Positions 10,330-22,538 of a DNA stretch of 64,000 bases are shown here, in pieces. Source of the stretch: Euonymus europaeus. Its lineage: Eukaryota > Streptophyta > Magnoliopsida > Celastrales > Celastraceae. The notes beneath the pieces are model-generated. The model was given only the letters and a program-made list of their open reading frames with translations, was not told where the DNA came from and made no database searches. The position numbers and the translations under genes are program-made. Position 1 is the stretch's first letter. The number at the start of each line of letters is the position of its first letter. The stretch covers positions 16,836,760 to 16,900,759 of the forward strand of contig OY756969.1 of the NCBI GenBank assembly GCA_963580455.1. The letters run 5' to 3'.

Positions 10330-12501
10330 TGTGAAACCCCGACCCAAAAATTTAAGTTTGAGTCGAATTACGGATGATCCGTGAGGTACGGAATCAAGGA
10401 AAAATAGTTTTGAGCTAGGTTCGGTAAATAGGCCATAACTTTTTGTATACATGTCCGTTTCGGGCCCATAATATATCAAATCGAAGCTTGAACCGAGCCG
10501 GAAAATAAATTTGAGAAAAACTGGATTTCTGAAAAATAGAAACCGTCCGGACATCCTAAACATCCGTCCAGACGGTTTGTGCTGGAATTGAGGCAGAGAA
10601 ATTTTGAGGGAGAAATTTTGGTGCTGTGAACAGTAGACCGTCCGGACACCCTAACGAGGTGTCTGGACGGTTATGCCTACAAAGTAGGCAGAGAATGGAG
10701 AAAGAGGTAAGCGTTCGGACGGCCATTTAGGGCGTCCGGACGGCTATCGGGAAAACAGTTTTTAAGCTCAGTTTTAGACATTTCTGGGCATTTCACCACC
10801 TTGGGAGCCCGACTAGAGAGAGAATGTGAGAGAGAAGAAGAGAGAGAAGGAGGTTTTAGCAAGAGTTTGGCTTGGGGATTATGGATTGGTGACTATTGAA
10901 GCTTATCAAGGAAGATTCAAGGTGGATTTTGGAGTTTTGGTAAGTTTTTCATAGTTTTTGAAATTCTAGGTTTTTGTTAGATTCGTTTGATTCTTAGGGA
11001 GATGAGCTCTATGCTTTAGATATGTTGATTATAGGTTGATTTTGGATGTTTATGTAGATTTGTTTGTGTTTTGAAGTGGAGTTGAGCTTGGATTGAGTTT
11101 GGAGGTTTTTGGAAGGAATTTCTAGAGAGAGAAGTAAGTGATTTCGAATTTATTGGTTTAATTGATGTTTATATGAGTTGTGGTTGATATATTGATGCAT
11201 GTGAGGGTTCGGTTCCGCCACATTGTAGGTTTGGGCAAACCAGAACCCTAGGAACGGAATTTGGGAATTTGTGGTAAATTGCTCGACACGAGGTAGGGGA
11301 TTTCCAACCTTTCTTTTTATCATTTGTTATTGTTGCCTAAATAACGTTTCTATTCTTCATTGGTCGCCGTTATTTATGTTTCCGCCTTAATTGCTTCTAA
11401 GGGGAAACGAGCCTTGTGTGGATTATTGTTTGATGTTGAATGTTGCATGACCCAATTTTGTGTTCCGTCACTTACGGACACGTTGTGATTTTCCGTTCAT
11501 GCATCATGGTAGTTATGTAAAATATATAAGATATTCATATATACTTATCTATTCGGCACGACATGTCATAATGCATTCGAGATGCATGGGGGACTCGGGT
11601 ATGGACTCGGGAACCTTTAGGTTACTTGAAAGTCACATGGGAGGATGGCAAGGTGAAGGTTGTTATCACCAAGTCATGTGAACCCCATGTGGGGTAACGC
11701 ACCAGGGGTAGGGTCGAAAGTGACTTGCCTTGTGGGGTGCGGGCGTGATAGGTTCACGCAACCGGATGATCCTAGGAGTGGTTGGTTGTGGTGAGCTTGC
11801 TCCCGTGCAATATTTCATTGAGTTGCAATGATATTGTGGTTGTGGTGCTCCGAAAGGGTTTATCCAGATAAATGTTGATGTGAATTTGTTGAGTATACGT
11901 TCATGTGGTAGGTACATATTGATGCATTACTTCCTCTTGGTTCTGCCTATATCAATGTTTACTTCTTTACCCTACTGAGCTTCTATCTCACTCCTTTACT
12001 TTCTTCCTTCCACAGGAGATACTGGTACGGGTACCGGTGGTGCGGATCGGTGAGCGGGACGTGACATGGATGGCCCTGGATAGGATGGGGTGCTAGAGAT
12101 AGACTCTATGCATGTGGGTGTATGTAGTATATCTATGTTGAGAGAATATAACCATTTGGCACGGTTGTGCTTGCATGTGGATGTGGATGTTGAATTATGG
12201 TTATATTTGATGATATAAAAATCTGTGTGTAGATTTATATGTGATGCCATTAGTTTGTGCATGCTGGTAGTGGATGGCTTGAGGCCTAGGGTCAGGATTG
12301 CATGTGGTTGAGGCCCGAGGCCTATGTTTGCTAGGTTGCTAGTGTGATGTTGTTGTTGCTGCGTTTCTGATGCAGGTGGGCACTCTCCGATATACGGGGA
12401 GGTGCCGCCGGATTTCCGGTTGATCCCGGATGTTCACACTAGTGACCTAGGAAGGGTGTGGAGAGAGCACCCAGTTGCGTCTCCGGAAACGGGGCGTGAC
12501 A
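10330..12501 (+). mobile_element. Solo LTR of a Tekay-like gypsy element (2,172 bp, plus orientation)
   Basis: Begins TGTGAAACCCCGACCC and ends GGGGCGTGACA. A perfect 5-bp duplication GAAGC lies at 10325-10329 and 12502-12506. It matches the LTRs of the complete chromovirus at 52030-61570 in layout and in many blocks. Order in the sense direction: U3 with CCGTCCGGACGG-type palindromes (10545-10755), a GA-rich tract (10806-10858), a GTAAGT donor-like site (about 10940), and a TTCCTTCCACAG acceptor-like site (about 12003-12015). It is the product of LTR-LTR recombination after insertion into the copia LTR. Confidence 0.93.
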
Positions 12502-13547
12502 GAAGCTGTCTAGGGTTAATGTTTTTAAGAGAGAAAAACCTCTCAATAAAAAAAACTCCTAACCCTAGACAATGACCAAATAAAAAGTCCTTTATATAGA
12601 GGCACATTAGGGATCACATAGCAAATATGTTTTGACTAAATACCAAATAGAAAATATGGACTAACAATATCCACCTTTCTTATTTTGGTAAATTATAATT
12701 CACTCCACTAAAGAATTGCAATGACCTCAAAAGATATTTCGAGTTATATATTAAATACTTATTAACTCCCCATGTTAAGAGCTAAGTGATACTTGATTTA
12801 TAAATAAAATTACTAGCAATTTAATTCATAAATCATAGACGTCAAGACTTACACTTAACTTATTTATCATGTTGGATAAGGATATCCACTTGCAGGGTTT
12901 GACACGATAAAAACTTATAAGCTTTCTCTAGGGATATCCTCAATCTCTAAACCGGGACACGGTTTCTCCAATAAACAATATTCCCGATCAATGCACCATC
13001 ATTGTCCAACTCACTGAGTTTATTTACTCATGAATGAGTCTCACTCTTTTGTGACTCAAAGCAGTGTTCAGTCCACAATCATTCATATTATTTTTATCAG
13101 GATTAAGAGTATAAACACTCATAATAATTACGAGGAGTTTGTTTCATATAGTCAGTATAAAACACTTTTCTCGACTTGGTCCTATTCAATACACATAAGC
13201 ATACTAGCACATGAAGTCAGAACTATACCATTTCCTTAGTCAAGATAAACGTATATAATCGTGTGCTACAACCGTACCGATAGCTTTCTGAATTCCATCA
13301 TAGGTTGTGAACTAAAGCTTATATTCCAAAAGAACTAATGATCTAATCTTCTGTGTGTAAGTTAAACTCTACACACCAGATCATTTACTAAATAGAATAT
13401 TTGAAAACATGCACATTGCATTATATTATATAATTGCTCATTGAAAAAAATAATAATAATAAAGACTTTTATTGAATTAATACTACCATTACACATTATT
13501 ATATGCCTTGTAGTATATATATTCCTAACATAAACTCCCACTTAGAC

Positions 13548-14425
13548 TCAAGGCCATGCATCGACGATTCTGACTCCCATTCCCTCTACATGCTTATCAA
13601 AAGTTTTTTCCGGTAAGCTCTTCGTAAAAGGATCTACTAGATTTTCTTCTAATGCAATTTTTATCACTATCACATCTCCTCTTTTCAGAATAGCTCGTAT
13701 AAGATGATACTTACACTCAATGTGTTTTGCCCTTTTGTGAGTTCTTGGCTCCTTCAAGTTAGCAACAGCCCCACTATTATCACAATAAAGTTTAATAGGT
13801 GATTGTATTGAAGGCACCACTCCCAACTCAAGAGAGAAGCTTTTGAGCCATACAACTTCTTTGGCTGCCACATATTTGGCCTCCATGGTGGAATCAACAA
13901 CACATGATTGCTTGATGCTCCACCAATTGATGGCTCCACCTCCTAGGAAAAAAACATTTCCTGAGGTAGATTTTGTGGAATCCCTATCTATCGAGAAATC
14001 TGAATCTGTATACCCAATGGTTATAAGATCATCTACTTCGTAAATTAACATATAACCCCTAGTCCTTTTCAAGTACTTGATTATATGTTTCACCACAGTC
14101 TAATGTTCTTGTCCGAGGTTAGATTGATATCTGCTAACCATGCCTACTGCAAGCAAATATCAAGTCTAGTGCATAACATAGTGTACATGAGGCTTCCCAC
14201 TGCAGATGCATAAGGAACCGCCTTCATCTTATCCATCTCCACCTATGTTTTAGGACACTGATCTTTAGATAAAGTTATTCCATGTCTGAAAGGGAGGAAT
14301 CCTCTCTTGAAATCTTGCATGCTAAAACATGCTAGAATTGTATCGATATAAAGTGTTTGTGATAAACCTAACATTCATTTCTTGCGATCTCGCATAAGCT
14401 TAATCCCAAGGATGTGAGCAGCTTC
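13548..14425 (-). pseudogene. Copia RT C-terminal part and RNase H remnant
   Basis: The minus-strand frame at 14096-13548 (182 codons) has the copia RNase H layout: YTDSDF (catalytic Asp), WWSIKQ, STMEAKYVA (catalytic Glu), LYCDNSGAV (catalytic Asp) and HIECKYHLIR. The RT C-terminal end continues at 14425-14097 with frame breaks, including AAHILGI. The region is cut at 14425 by the solo LTR 14426-16487, beyond which the RT continues. Confidence 0.9.
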
Positions 14426-16487
14426 TGTAAAATCCTGTTTTAAAAAATAAAATAAAGTAATATAGGAGGGATTACTAAGTAAAAGATTTTTAGAAAAAAA
14501 ATAATTAAAAGGTTAATGAAATGTATAACATTCTTTAGTCAAAGATCTTTTCAATTTTTAAAAAAATGAAAAGTTGGTGTGTGGCCCTATCTTCACTAGC
14601 AGCATTGTTCTTTATTTTGGTAAAAGCAAAAAATAGAAACCTTTGCTTCACCTCTCTTTCACCTAAATACCACAACGAAACAATCTCTTCCATCTTGATA
14701 AGCTGGGCTTCAATCTTTAAGTTCTTCCATCTATAAGAATCTCAAGGTAAATGTTAAAAAAATCTTAACTTATTTTTCATAGATTTCCTCTTTCATCTAA
14801 CCCAACTTCTCTCTTGTTTTTGTTGTAGATTCTTGTCACCAAAATACTAACCAAACTTGATTTAAAGATCATTATCTAACTTCCATAACTATTTGGTAAG
14901 GGATTTCAACAAATTTTAAGTATTTCAACAATTTACCAAATTTTAACTATTTGGTAAGGGATTTCAACAATTTACAAAAATTATGAATAATTCATTGTTC
15001 TACCAATTTATTTAGGCTTAAAATGTGTTGAATTGTTGAGTTTAGGTGTGGGTTTTGAAAATCCAATGGGGATTTGTTCTTGAAGTAGAAATTGGAAAGA
15101 AAACAAAACAAGGAGATTTTCCTTAGCCTAAAAATTGTTAAGTGAAGATTGAGTTAATTTGAAAAAAAAATGTATTGAGATTATGATATTTATTTTTGAT
15201 GAGAATGCTAGAATGTCGATTTTGGAGAAGTGAGAGAGATTTAAGAATATAGAATTTTTGAGATTGGAATATTGGAAGTTTGAACTTGTGGAATTAAATT
15301 GAGTTTATTTTTATTAAATGGTTTAGAGAATTTACATGGAAGAAACTTGGTTCTGTGATAGAGATTGTGTGTTGTCGACAAGAGGTAGGGATTTCTCCTT
15401 CCTTGGTTACATTCTTTCTGTTCCTAAAAAGCCTTGAAAGTTGTTTTTCTCAAATCTTCCGTATCGTATTGAATCTTATAAATTCATTTGGGCTACTCTT
15501 GATTGCCCCAAGAGAGCCAAACCCGCTACATGATTCATTGTATGACCTTTTTTTGATTGACTTATTAAATATCGTATTTACCCCTGAACGTGTAAAGTTC
15601 GATTGACACGTATTTGAATCTTCATGCGACATGATCTATGTGAGATAACATTTAAATGGTTTTTAATGTGCATTTAGTGGGATGATGGATCACCGGGAAA
15701 GGGGCTTGGGTGCTTCCATGTTTAGGAAGCGGCTTTTATTATGATATGGATTTGGAAAAAAGAAATGTTCGACAGATTTACACCTTTTTCATGGATTTGC
15801 TGTGCAGACCCATTTACGGTGCCGGTGAATATAAAGTAGGGTACGGGTGTGAGAGCGATCCACAACCCTTCGGAGTCATAGGATGGGTGTTCAGAGGTTC
15901 AGATGGGTGTATGGAGACATTTTTTACATAGCATCTTGATGCATTCATTCCATTCTTTCATATCTCTGCCTTATTTCGTTACTCTTATTTGATATCCTTA
16001 CTGAGCATTCGACTCACCCTATTTATTCTTTCCCCTTTCAGGTGAGCCATCTACTAGTACAGATCCTCCAGATCAACAGGACGGGATGTGATCGTGGTGG
16101 CCCGATTTTGTTGAGTCATCTTGGAGTGGGTATAGTTGTTTGTTTTTCTTTTATGTATGTTATGGAGAGTAGTTGGATACTTGTGTGGTTGTGACTATTT
16201 TGGAAGGGCCAGGAGAGGACTCTGTGTGATCGGGACTCTTGTGCTATGAATATTATGTATGTAATTGTTGTGGAACCCCTGAGGGGCTTGTATTGTGGAG
16301 GGCGTATGGAGTTTACTGGATTGGAGATAGAAGTGCATTTTTATATTTTATGTAGGGTGACATTTTTCAATTTATGGGGAGATGCTGTCAAAATTTTATT
16401 GAAATTTTATGTTAGTTGGTGTTGTGTCTAGTGTGAGTAAGTGTGGTCTTGTCAATCAGTTCACGCTCCTTGGGTTGGGGCATGATA
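14426..16487 (+). mobile_element. Solo LTR, diverged Tekay-like family (2,062 bp, plus orientation)
   Basis: Begins TGTAAAATCCTG and ends TTGGGGCATGATA. A perfect 5-bp duplication GCTTC at 14421-14425 and 16488-16492 brackets it, and the copia RT frame resumes on the other side. Internal blocks shared with the other long LTRs are 'gacaagaggtagggatttc' (about 15377) and a pyrimidine tract with 'ttcaggtga' (about 16030-16045) followed by 'ggatgtgatcg'. It is more diverged than the other solo LTRs; the terminal A of the 3' end is preceded by T, so the canonical CA has decayed. Confidence 0.88.
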
Positions 16488-16492
16488 GCTTC

Positions 16493-17320
16493 TCTCAAGT
16501 CTTTCATATCGAAAATTCTAGATAACCGTACTTTAACCGAGGTTAACATCTTCACATCATTTTCGATGAGTAAGATATCGTCCACATACAGTACCAAGAA
16601 GACTACCATACTTTTGTCACACTTTTTGTATACACAGGACTCATTAGTACATTGATCAAAACCATAAGATTTTATAGTTTGATCAAAACAATTGTTCCAA
16701 GATCTAGATGTTTGCTTAAGTCCATAAATGAATCTCTTAAGCTTGCACAACATTTGCTCGTGACCTTTTTCATTGAAACCATCTGGTTGCACCATGTAGA
16801 TGCATTCATTTAGACTTCCATTAAGAAAAGTTGTCTTGACATCCACTTGCCAAATTTCATAATCGAAATAAGCTGCAATGGATAAAAGAATCCTTATAGA
16901 CTTCAGCATGGCTACCAGCTAAAAAGTTTCCGCATAATCGATCCCTTCTTTCTGAGTGAACCCTTTCGCAACATGTCTAGCTTTATAGGTTTGCACCTTT
17001 CCGTCTACTCCTCTCTTTTTCTTGTAGATCCACTTGCATTTGAGGGGTTTAGTCCCTTCTGGTGGTTCCAAAAGTTCTCAAACTTGATTAGAGTACATAG
17101 ACTACATCTCTGATTTCATAACTTTTTGCCAAAGGTCAGCATCTTTATCTTTTAATGTGCCATTGTAGTTTCTGGGATCGATATTCACTTCTTCTGGAAT
17201 TCTATCATATGACTCTCTCAGAAGTGTCCATCAAATAGGTGGGCATATAGCCCTCCCACTACGACGAGACACCCTTTGTGTATTCGTGTCAGTAGTGACA
17301 TCCCGTGTTGGTTCTGAATC
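16493..17320 (-). pseudogene. Copia reverse transcriptase N-terminal part
   Basis: Minus-strand frame 16909-16412 contains QVDVKTTFLNG (first RT Asp block), CIYMVQPDGF, LKRFIYGLKQ and the catalytic LYVDDILL. Upstream (16910-17320) the frame continues through stop codons. The frame is interrupted at 16488 by the solo LTR. Confidence 0.88.
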
Positions 17321-17531
17321 ATGTGCTCACTGATGGTTATCTGCAGCTATTGGTTCAGCCTCAACACTAGTCTCGACATTACTCCCACTATTATTCATAA
17401 AATATTTGTTATGGTTCTTCTTCCTGTGTTATGGGTATGGAGGAATCTGGAGTTGACTTTTCTCCCCTTAATTCTTCTAAAACAAGTTCACTTTTGGGTT
17501 TGTGGTTCATGATATAATCCTCTTCTAGATA

Positions 17532-18415
17532 TCAGGCATTGGTGCTAACAATGACATTTTTATCCTTAGGACAATAAAATAAACCACCTTTCGTTCCTCT
17601 AGGGTAGCCTACAAACAAACATACATCTGTTCTCGATTTCAATTTGTTTGTTTTCCTTTTTAGCACATGTGCTGGACAACCCCAAATCCGAACATGCCAA
17701 AAACTAGGTTTTCGCCTAGTCCACAATTATGTTGGAGTTGTAGGTACTGAACTAGATGGAATAAAATTTAGAATATATGTTGTTGTTTCAAGTGCATATC
17801 CCCAAAACGAAAGAGGTAGACTCGAATAACTCAACATAGATCTTACAATTTCCATAAGAGTTCTATTTCTTCTTTCTGCTACGCCATTCTATTGTGGTGT
17901 AAAAGATAGGTACTCACCACCACAATCAGATCGTAGTGTTATGATACTTTCATTTTGGCGCTTCTCTATTTCTGCCTTGAATACTTTGAATTTCTCAAAG
18001 CACTCAAACTTATGGCGCATCAAATATATGTATCCATACCTTGAGTAGTCATCGATAAAAGTAACGAAGACTCAAATCCACCTCTAGCTTGGATGTTCAT
18101 TGGACCACACACATCAGAGTGAATCAATTATAAAGATTTATTGGCTCTGTAGCCTTTGGCCGAAAAAGACCTCTTGGTCATCTTACCTTCTAAACAAGAT
18201 TCACATACTGGAAGTTCCTCTACTTCCAATAAACCTAATTGTCCATCTATAACCAGTCTATTTATCCGTTTAAGATTAATGTGACCTAGACGTAGATGCC
18301 AAAGATAAGTTTGATTCATTTCAGAAGGTTGTTTTCTCTTACTTGGTAGATTATTAGTGTTATTCAATTCTTGTAGTGTAGTCGGAATATTAATAATGTA
18401 AATACCATCCACCAA
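17532..18415 (-). pseudogene. Copia GAG-pre-integrase and integrase remnant
   Basis: From 18415 leftward: WHLRLGHINLKRINRL and CESCLEGKMTKR give the HHCC zinc-binding start of copia integrase. Near 17960-17900 a frame reads RSDCGGEYLS (catalytic Asp block), followed by a stop and the NRTLMEIVRSML block carrying the catalytic Glu. 17726-17532 (WGCPAHVLKRK, CLFVGYPRGTKGG) is the integrase C-terminal region. At least two stops and one frame change break it. Confidence 0.88.
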
Positions 18416-18433
18416 TGTACCAAAACAAATAAA

Positions 18434-19565
18434 TCATTTTTTCAACTTAATAACCTCTGAGTTATTAAAATAAACATAATATCCATATTTTTCCAAACTA
18501 GAAACTGGAATCAAATTCCTTCTAATGGAAGGTACATAAAGAGTGTCTTTCAAAATTAAAATCCTCGTTATCCTTGTACCATCTCCCAGAAAGATGCATG
18601 CCTTATCCTCATTTGGCTGGCGGGTTTTCTGGAACCCCTGCAATGAATTGCAAATATGTTAGTGGCTCCCGTGTCTACACACCAGGAACTGGTAGATAAC
18701 ACCGCTAAACATGTTTCAACCACTAGTGAAAAGGACACACCTGGCTTGTTTTTTTGGGCTAGATAAATTGGACATTGCTACTTCCAGTGCCCATGCTTCT
18801 TGCAATGGAAACATTTGCCCTTGGGCTTTTTTCCATGCCACCTTTAGGCTTTTTCATTTTCTGAGCCTTTTTCTGCTTCTTCTTACTTTTTACTTTAGGA
18901 ACAGATCCTTTCTCAACAACTAGTACAAAAGCGAGCTTCTTGAAGAGTGACTCAGCAGCTTGAAGCTCATTCAACAACACTTAAAATGTGTAAGATAACT
19001 TACACATGTTGTAGTTCAACCTAAATTGTTAAAACGAGTCAGGTAGTGTCTAGAGGATGATATCAACTTTTGAATCACAATCAATATCAACACCAAGGGT
19101 CTCTAGTTCATTCAAAAGACTCACCATCTTTAGTACGTGATCCCTTACTAGGCTCCTTTTAGCCATATTTGTATTAAACGAATTCTTCATGGCAGTCTTC
19201 TTAGCCGCACGATTCTGCTCTCCAAACATTTCTTTAAGCCTATACATCATTTCATAAGCAGACTCGGTGACCGAATGTGTTGAATGCAGTATATTGGATA
19301 TTGATGCAAGAATATAGCACTGTGCCATATCGTCAGTCTTTTTCCACTTCCGGTAGGCTTGGGCTTCCTATTCGGTTGCCCCCTCTTCGGGTTCTGGTGG
19401 ACAGACTACAGTAAGCACATACTTATATTCTTCCGCAGTCAAAAGAATGTCCAAATTTCTTTTCCAGTCAATATAGTTGGGTCTTTCCAGTTTGTTATGT
19501 GTGAGAATGGATGCAAGTGGGCTTAGGGTCATTTTTAATATGAGAATCACATAAATATAATGCAA
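18434..19565 (-). pseudogene. Copia gag, CCHC and protease region
   Basis: The gag start lies near 19535 (SILTHNKLERPNYIDWKRNL, typical of plant copia gag). 19328-19050 gives YRLKEMFGEQNRAAKKTAMK. Near 18840-18770 a KCHHCKKHGH-like zinc-knuckle remnant can be followed with frame breaks. 18643-18434 (LKDTLYVPSIRRNLIPVSSL) is the stretch between protease and integrase. Several stops separate these blocks. Confidence 0.8.
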
Positions 19566-21177
19566 TGAGCAATAAAATACTTTTGAATTTAAGCAAACAA
19601 ATTATGATTCCTTCACTCATAATTCACAAAAATCCATCAGCAACCTAAAACACAGTAAATAGCATGCCTCGATAGAAGACTAATATCATTTAACGTTTGT
19701 TTAGATAACTTGTTAACTTTACTATCTAGGTAATAAACATTACCAAGCAAAAATTTATAACTAAGTGTATAACCATCTAATGATCACAATCTCATCATTT
19801 TTATAATAAATATTTCGATGGAGAAAAATATTATAATAAATGATTATTTATTATGACTATCAAGAATTTTAACAACCCGATATTTTCGTAATTGAGAATT
19901 TCCAATGTGGAGGAAAGCCAATGCCAACACATATAATCAATTACACCTCTATTAAAGTTCTTACAAATAATTCATACTTAGAAAATATTTCCATAATTGC
20001 TAAAAATCCTTGGAATAGAGTTATCTTGAAATGTATTGACTGAAATTTACTTATTTTTGTATCACTACTCAAATCGAAAATTCAGTACTGATTTTTTTCC
20101 CAGAAATGAAACCGTTGTCTCAGCATCGTCAATTTTCAATTTAGTGATTAATAAATCTAGCAATTAGGTTGGTCCCAGGAAAGGGGGCTTTCCGTAAGAA
20201 CGGCACATAATTAAATAACCTCATTCCTAGACAAAACTTCCTACAAATTGCATTGTTAACCACCAAAGTTATCCTTGATGCATGGGCCAGGATTACTCAC
20301 TTTGGTCCCGTGAAAGAATCTTAAATTTGAAAATGGTCAAACCAAAAAATGATACCATGGTCACATTAAATATCTCATCGTTCCAAAATTTTAAATTACA
20401 CATTTTCTTATGAACCTATGATGGAGACCATAGAATTTATATATAACAAATTCTCTTACCCACTTAGTAATTTTAATTTTGAGGGACAGTTAAATATATT
20501 TAATTATCCAATAAATTCAGTTTTTCCAAAAATAGTATCATATATGTATGTAAAGTTCTTAAAGCTCTAAGTTCCTAAAATGTAGGACTCTAACTTTATC
20601 CAAACTTGCATGCATATATATTATTTTTTAAATTGAATTTATAAATTAAATATTAAATATATCAATATTATCCATGTCATAAAATAATTAAGATCATAAC
20701 TACTATTTAATTTTAGTAGTATCCATGTTCTCCCATGCATTTAGTTGTTTAATTAAACACAAACACATAGACACATATAGATAAACACCAAATCAAATAA
20801 GATAATAATCAAAATAAAGTAGGACTATTATGGTCACTAAAATTCTTCTCCTGCTAGAAGTCTTGCTCCAGTTAGCCACCACAACGAAGTAATCGCGGAC
20901 GCATACGGAGATCGATCTGCCCAGTTAGGTCCCTTTTAAGAAAAATTGGGCGCACAATCTAGCCATTAAACAACATACATAATTGATCCTATGTCCCTTT
21001 TAAAAAATCGGGCGCACAATCTAGATCAAACATATATTGCAACCATAACAGTCCATGAATCATATGTTGCAAAACAAAGATTAGTTGCATACAACCTAAG
21101 CCTAGAAGCATAAACCAGTTTTTCGGAGAACATGAAAGTATGATGTGTACAGTATCAACCAAGCCTCCGATACCAAT
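19566..21177 (-). other. Copia 5' untranslated leader
   Basis: Non-coding 1.6 kb between the primer-binding site (21163-21175) and the gag start. It includes a duplicated 30-odd-bp block at 20931-20962 and 20995-21024 sharing TTGGGCGCACAATCTAG-type sequence, 64 bp apart. No gene is seen. Confidence 0.65.
21163..21175 (-). other. Copia primer-binding site
   Basis: Minus-strand TGGTATCGGAGGC lies directly inside the right LTR edge (21178). It is close to the TGGTATCAGAGC complement of the plant initiator-Met tRNA 3' end and fixes the orientation of the element. Confidence 0.75.
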
Positions 21178-21708
21178 TGAAGGGTACGCAGCGGAATAAC
21201 CTTAAAGATGCTCTGATTGACAGAGCACATGATATACCATATTATGAAGATTCATACGTTTTAACATTCATCAAATCCAAATCTATACCTTAGCAGATTT
21301 GTCTGATTTGATATGTTATAAAAACTGCACAACGAGTGTTCTTCCTCTTAGTTCACGTACCCCACAGCTACAGAAATTCGATCACGAATAGAGCAGCTCC
21401 TATTGATCACAAACCAGACTACTTCTCACTATCACGAACTGAACAAATCCTTCTGATCATAAACATATCACCTCATGAACCGAAACTCAAGGCTAGAAGT
21501 CTTCTGCTGTGTGACCTTGACTTTGGAACTCTAACTCATGTGGGAGAGAAACTATCTAGGGTTACCATTTTTTTAAGAGAGAAAAACATCTCAGGCAAAA
21601 AAGAACTTGTAACCCTAGACAGTAAGAGTCATTTATATAGAGGCATAGCAAGGACCACATAGCAAATATGTTTTCACTAAATACCAAATAGAAAATACGT
21701 ACTAATAG
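21178..21708 (-). repeat. Copia 5' LTR, truncated
   Basis: About 530 bp that align block by block with the left LTR (for example 'gagaaaaaca(t)ctca' and 'accaaatagaaaata'). Homology stops at about 21708, where unrelated sequence leading into the Athila/Tat frame begins. The missing part was not found elsewhere in the window. Confidence 0.8.
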
Positions 21709-21843
21709 ATGATATCGTAGGACAGACGGCTACTACCTTTCAATAGTTTATGCAAGTTTAGACTACTACCAACAATTAGAATACGGTAGCCATCAATGGC
21801 TTGCGCAGAATAATTCAAAAAATAAATATCACATTGAGCACTC

Positions 21844-22500
21844 TTGAGAAAGGGAAGTTTCCAGCACAATCTCATCCAAATCCTACAATCTATAAACAAC
21901 AGTCTCAACAGCATGTGTATAATGGTTCCGGGAGATAGTTTTGAGATGACTAAAGCAGTTACCACTTTGAGGAGTGGCAAGCAGATTTCTAGACCTGAGA
22001 CCCCTGTTGATTATCAACATTCTAGTTTTGTGCCTATGAGTGCACGTGAGGTGGTTGAGGTAGAAAAGGAGAAAAAAGAAGGGAAAGATAAAAGAAGTTC
22101 AGATTTGAAGATCCCAACTATGGTAGAGGAAGAAAAAGAGAGAGTTTATCGACCTACTATCTCTTATCCACGTAGATTGAGAGTTGGACAGATGAACAAA
22201 CATCACATTGAGATTCAAGAGATTTTCAAGCAATTGAAGCTCAACATTCCACTCTTAGATGCCATTCAACAAATTCCTTCCTATGCTAATTTTTTGAAGG
22301 ACTTATATACTACGAAAATAAAGGTGAATGTGACAAAAAAATCTTTTCTAGTTGAAGAAGTTAGAGCTTTGATTATGAGTGACACTCCTCAGAAACTGTG
22401 TGATCCTAGAAAACCCAAGAAAGTTGTGGAAGATGTCTCGGTGCAAGTGAACAAGTTTTACTATCCTATGAACTTTGTAGTCTTAGAGATACTGCTCTGA
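21844..22500 (+). pseudogene. Athila/Tat gag C-terminal region
   Basis: A 218-codon frame with the clade's landmarks: AVTTLRSGKQISRP (the TLRSGK block), LKLNIPLLDAIQQIPSYANF, LKDLYTTK and VSVQVNKFYYPMNFVVLE, the last being the end of the protease domain. Between LIMSDTPQKLCDP and the protease tail most of the protease is missing, including its DSGA-type active site, which indicates an internal deletion. The gag N-terminus is lost. Confidence 0.85.
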
Positions 22501-22538
22501 CTTCCACTCTTTCTAGTGCTCCTATAATTCTTAGGTGT

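Larger units (their letters stand above)
9701..13530 (-). repeat. Copia 3' LTR, enlarged by two insertions
   Basis: Starts TGAAGGG and ends CCTAACA in plus coordinates, so on the minus strand it begins TGTTAGG. The gross length is 3.8 kb. Removing the 262-bp mini-element and the 2,172-bp solo LTR with their duplicated targets leaves about 1.4 kb. Shared blocks with the right LTR include 'accttagca(a/g)at' and 'ctaaataccaaatagaaaat'. Confidence 0.82.
9701..21708 (-). mobile_element. Degenerate Ty1/copia LTR retrotransposon, minus strand
   Basis: Left (3') LTR 9701-13530, internal region 13531-21177, and the start of the right (5') LTR at 21178-21708. The two LTRs share their outer segment (both begin TGAAGGGTAC in plus coordinates). 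A polypurine tract lies at 13531-13545 and a primer-binding site at 21163-21175 (minus-strand TGGTATCGGAGGC, close to the initiator-Met tRNA 3' end). Coding remnants in minus order are gag, CCHC, protease, GAG-pre-integrase, integrase, RT and RNase H, the pol order of copia. The right LTR stops abruptly at about 21708, where Athila/Tat sequence begins. Three later insertions lie inside. Stops and frameshifts make it non-functional. Confidence 0.9.
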
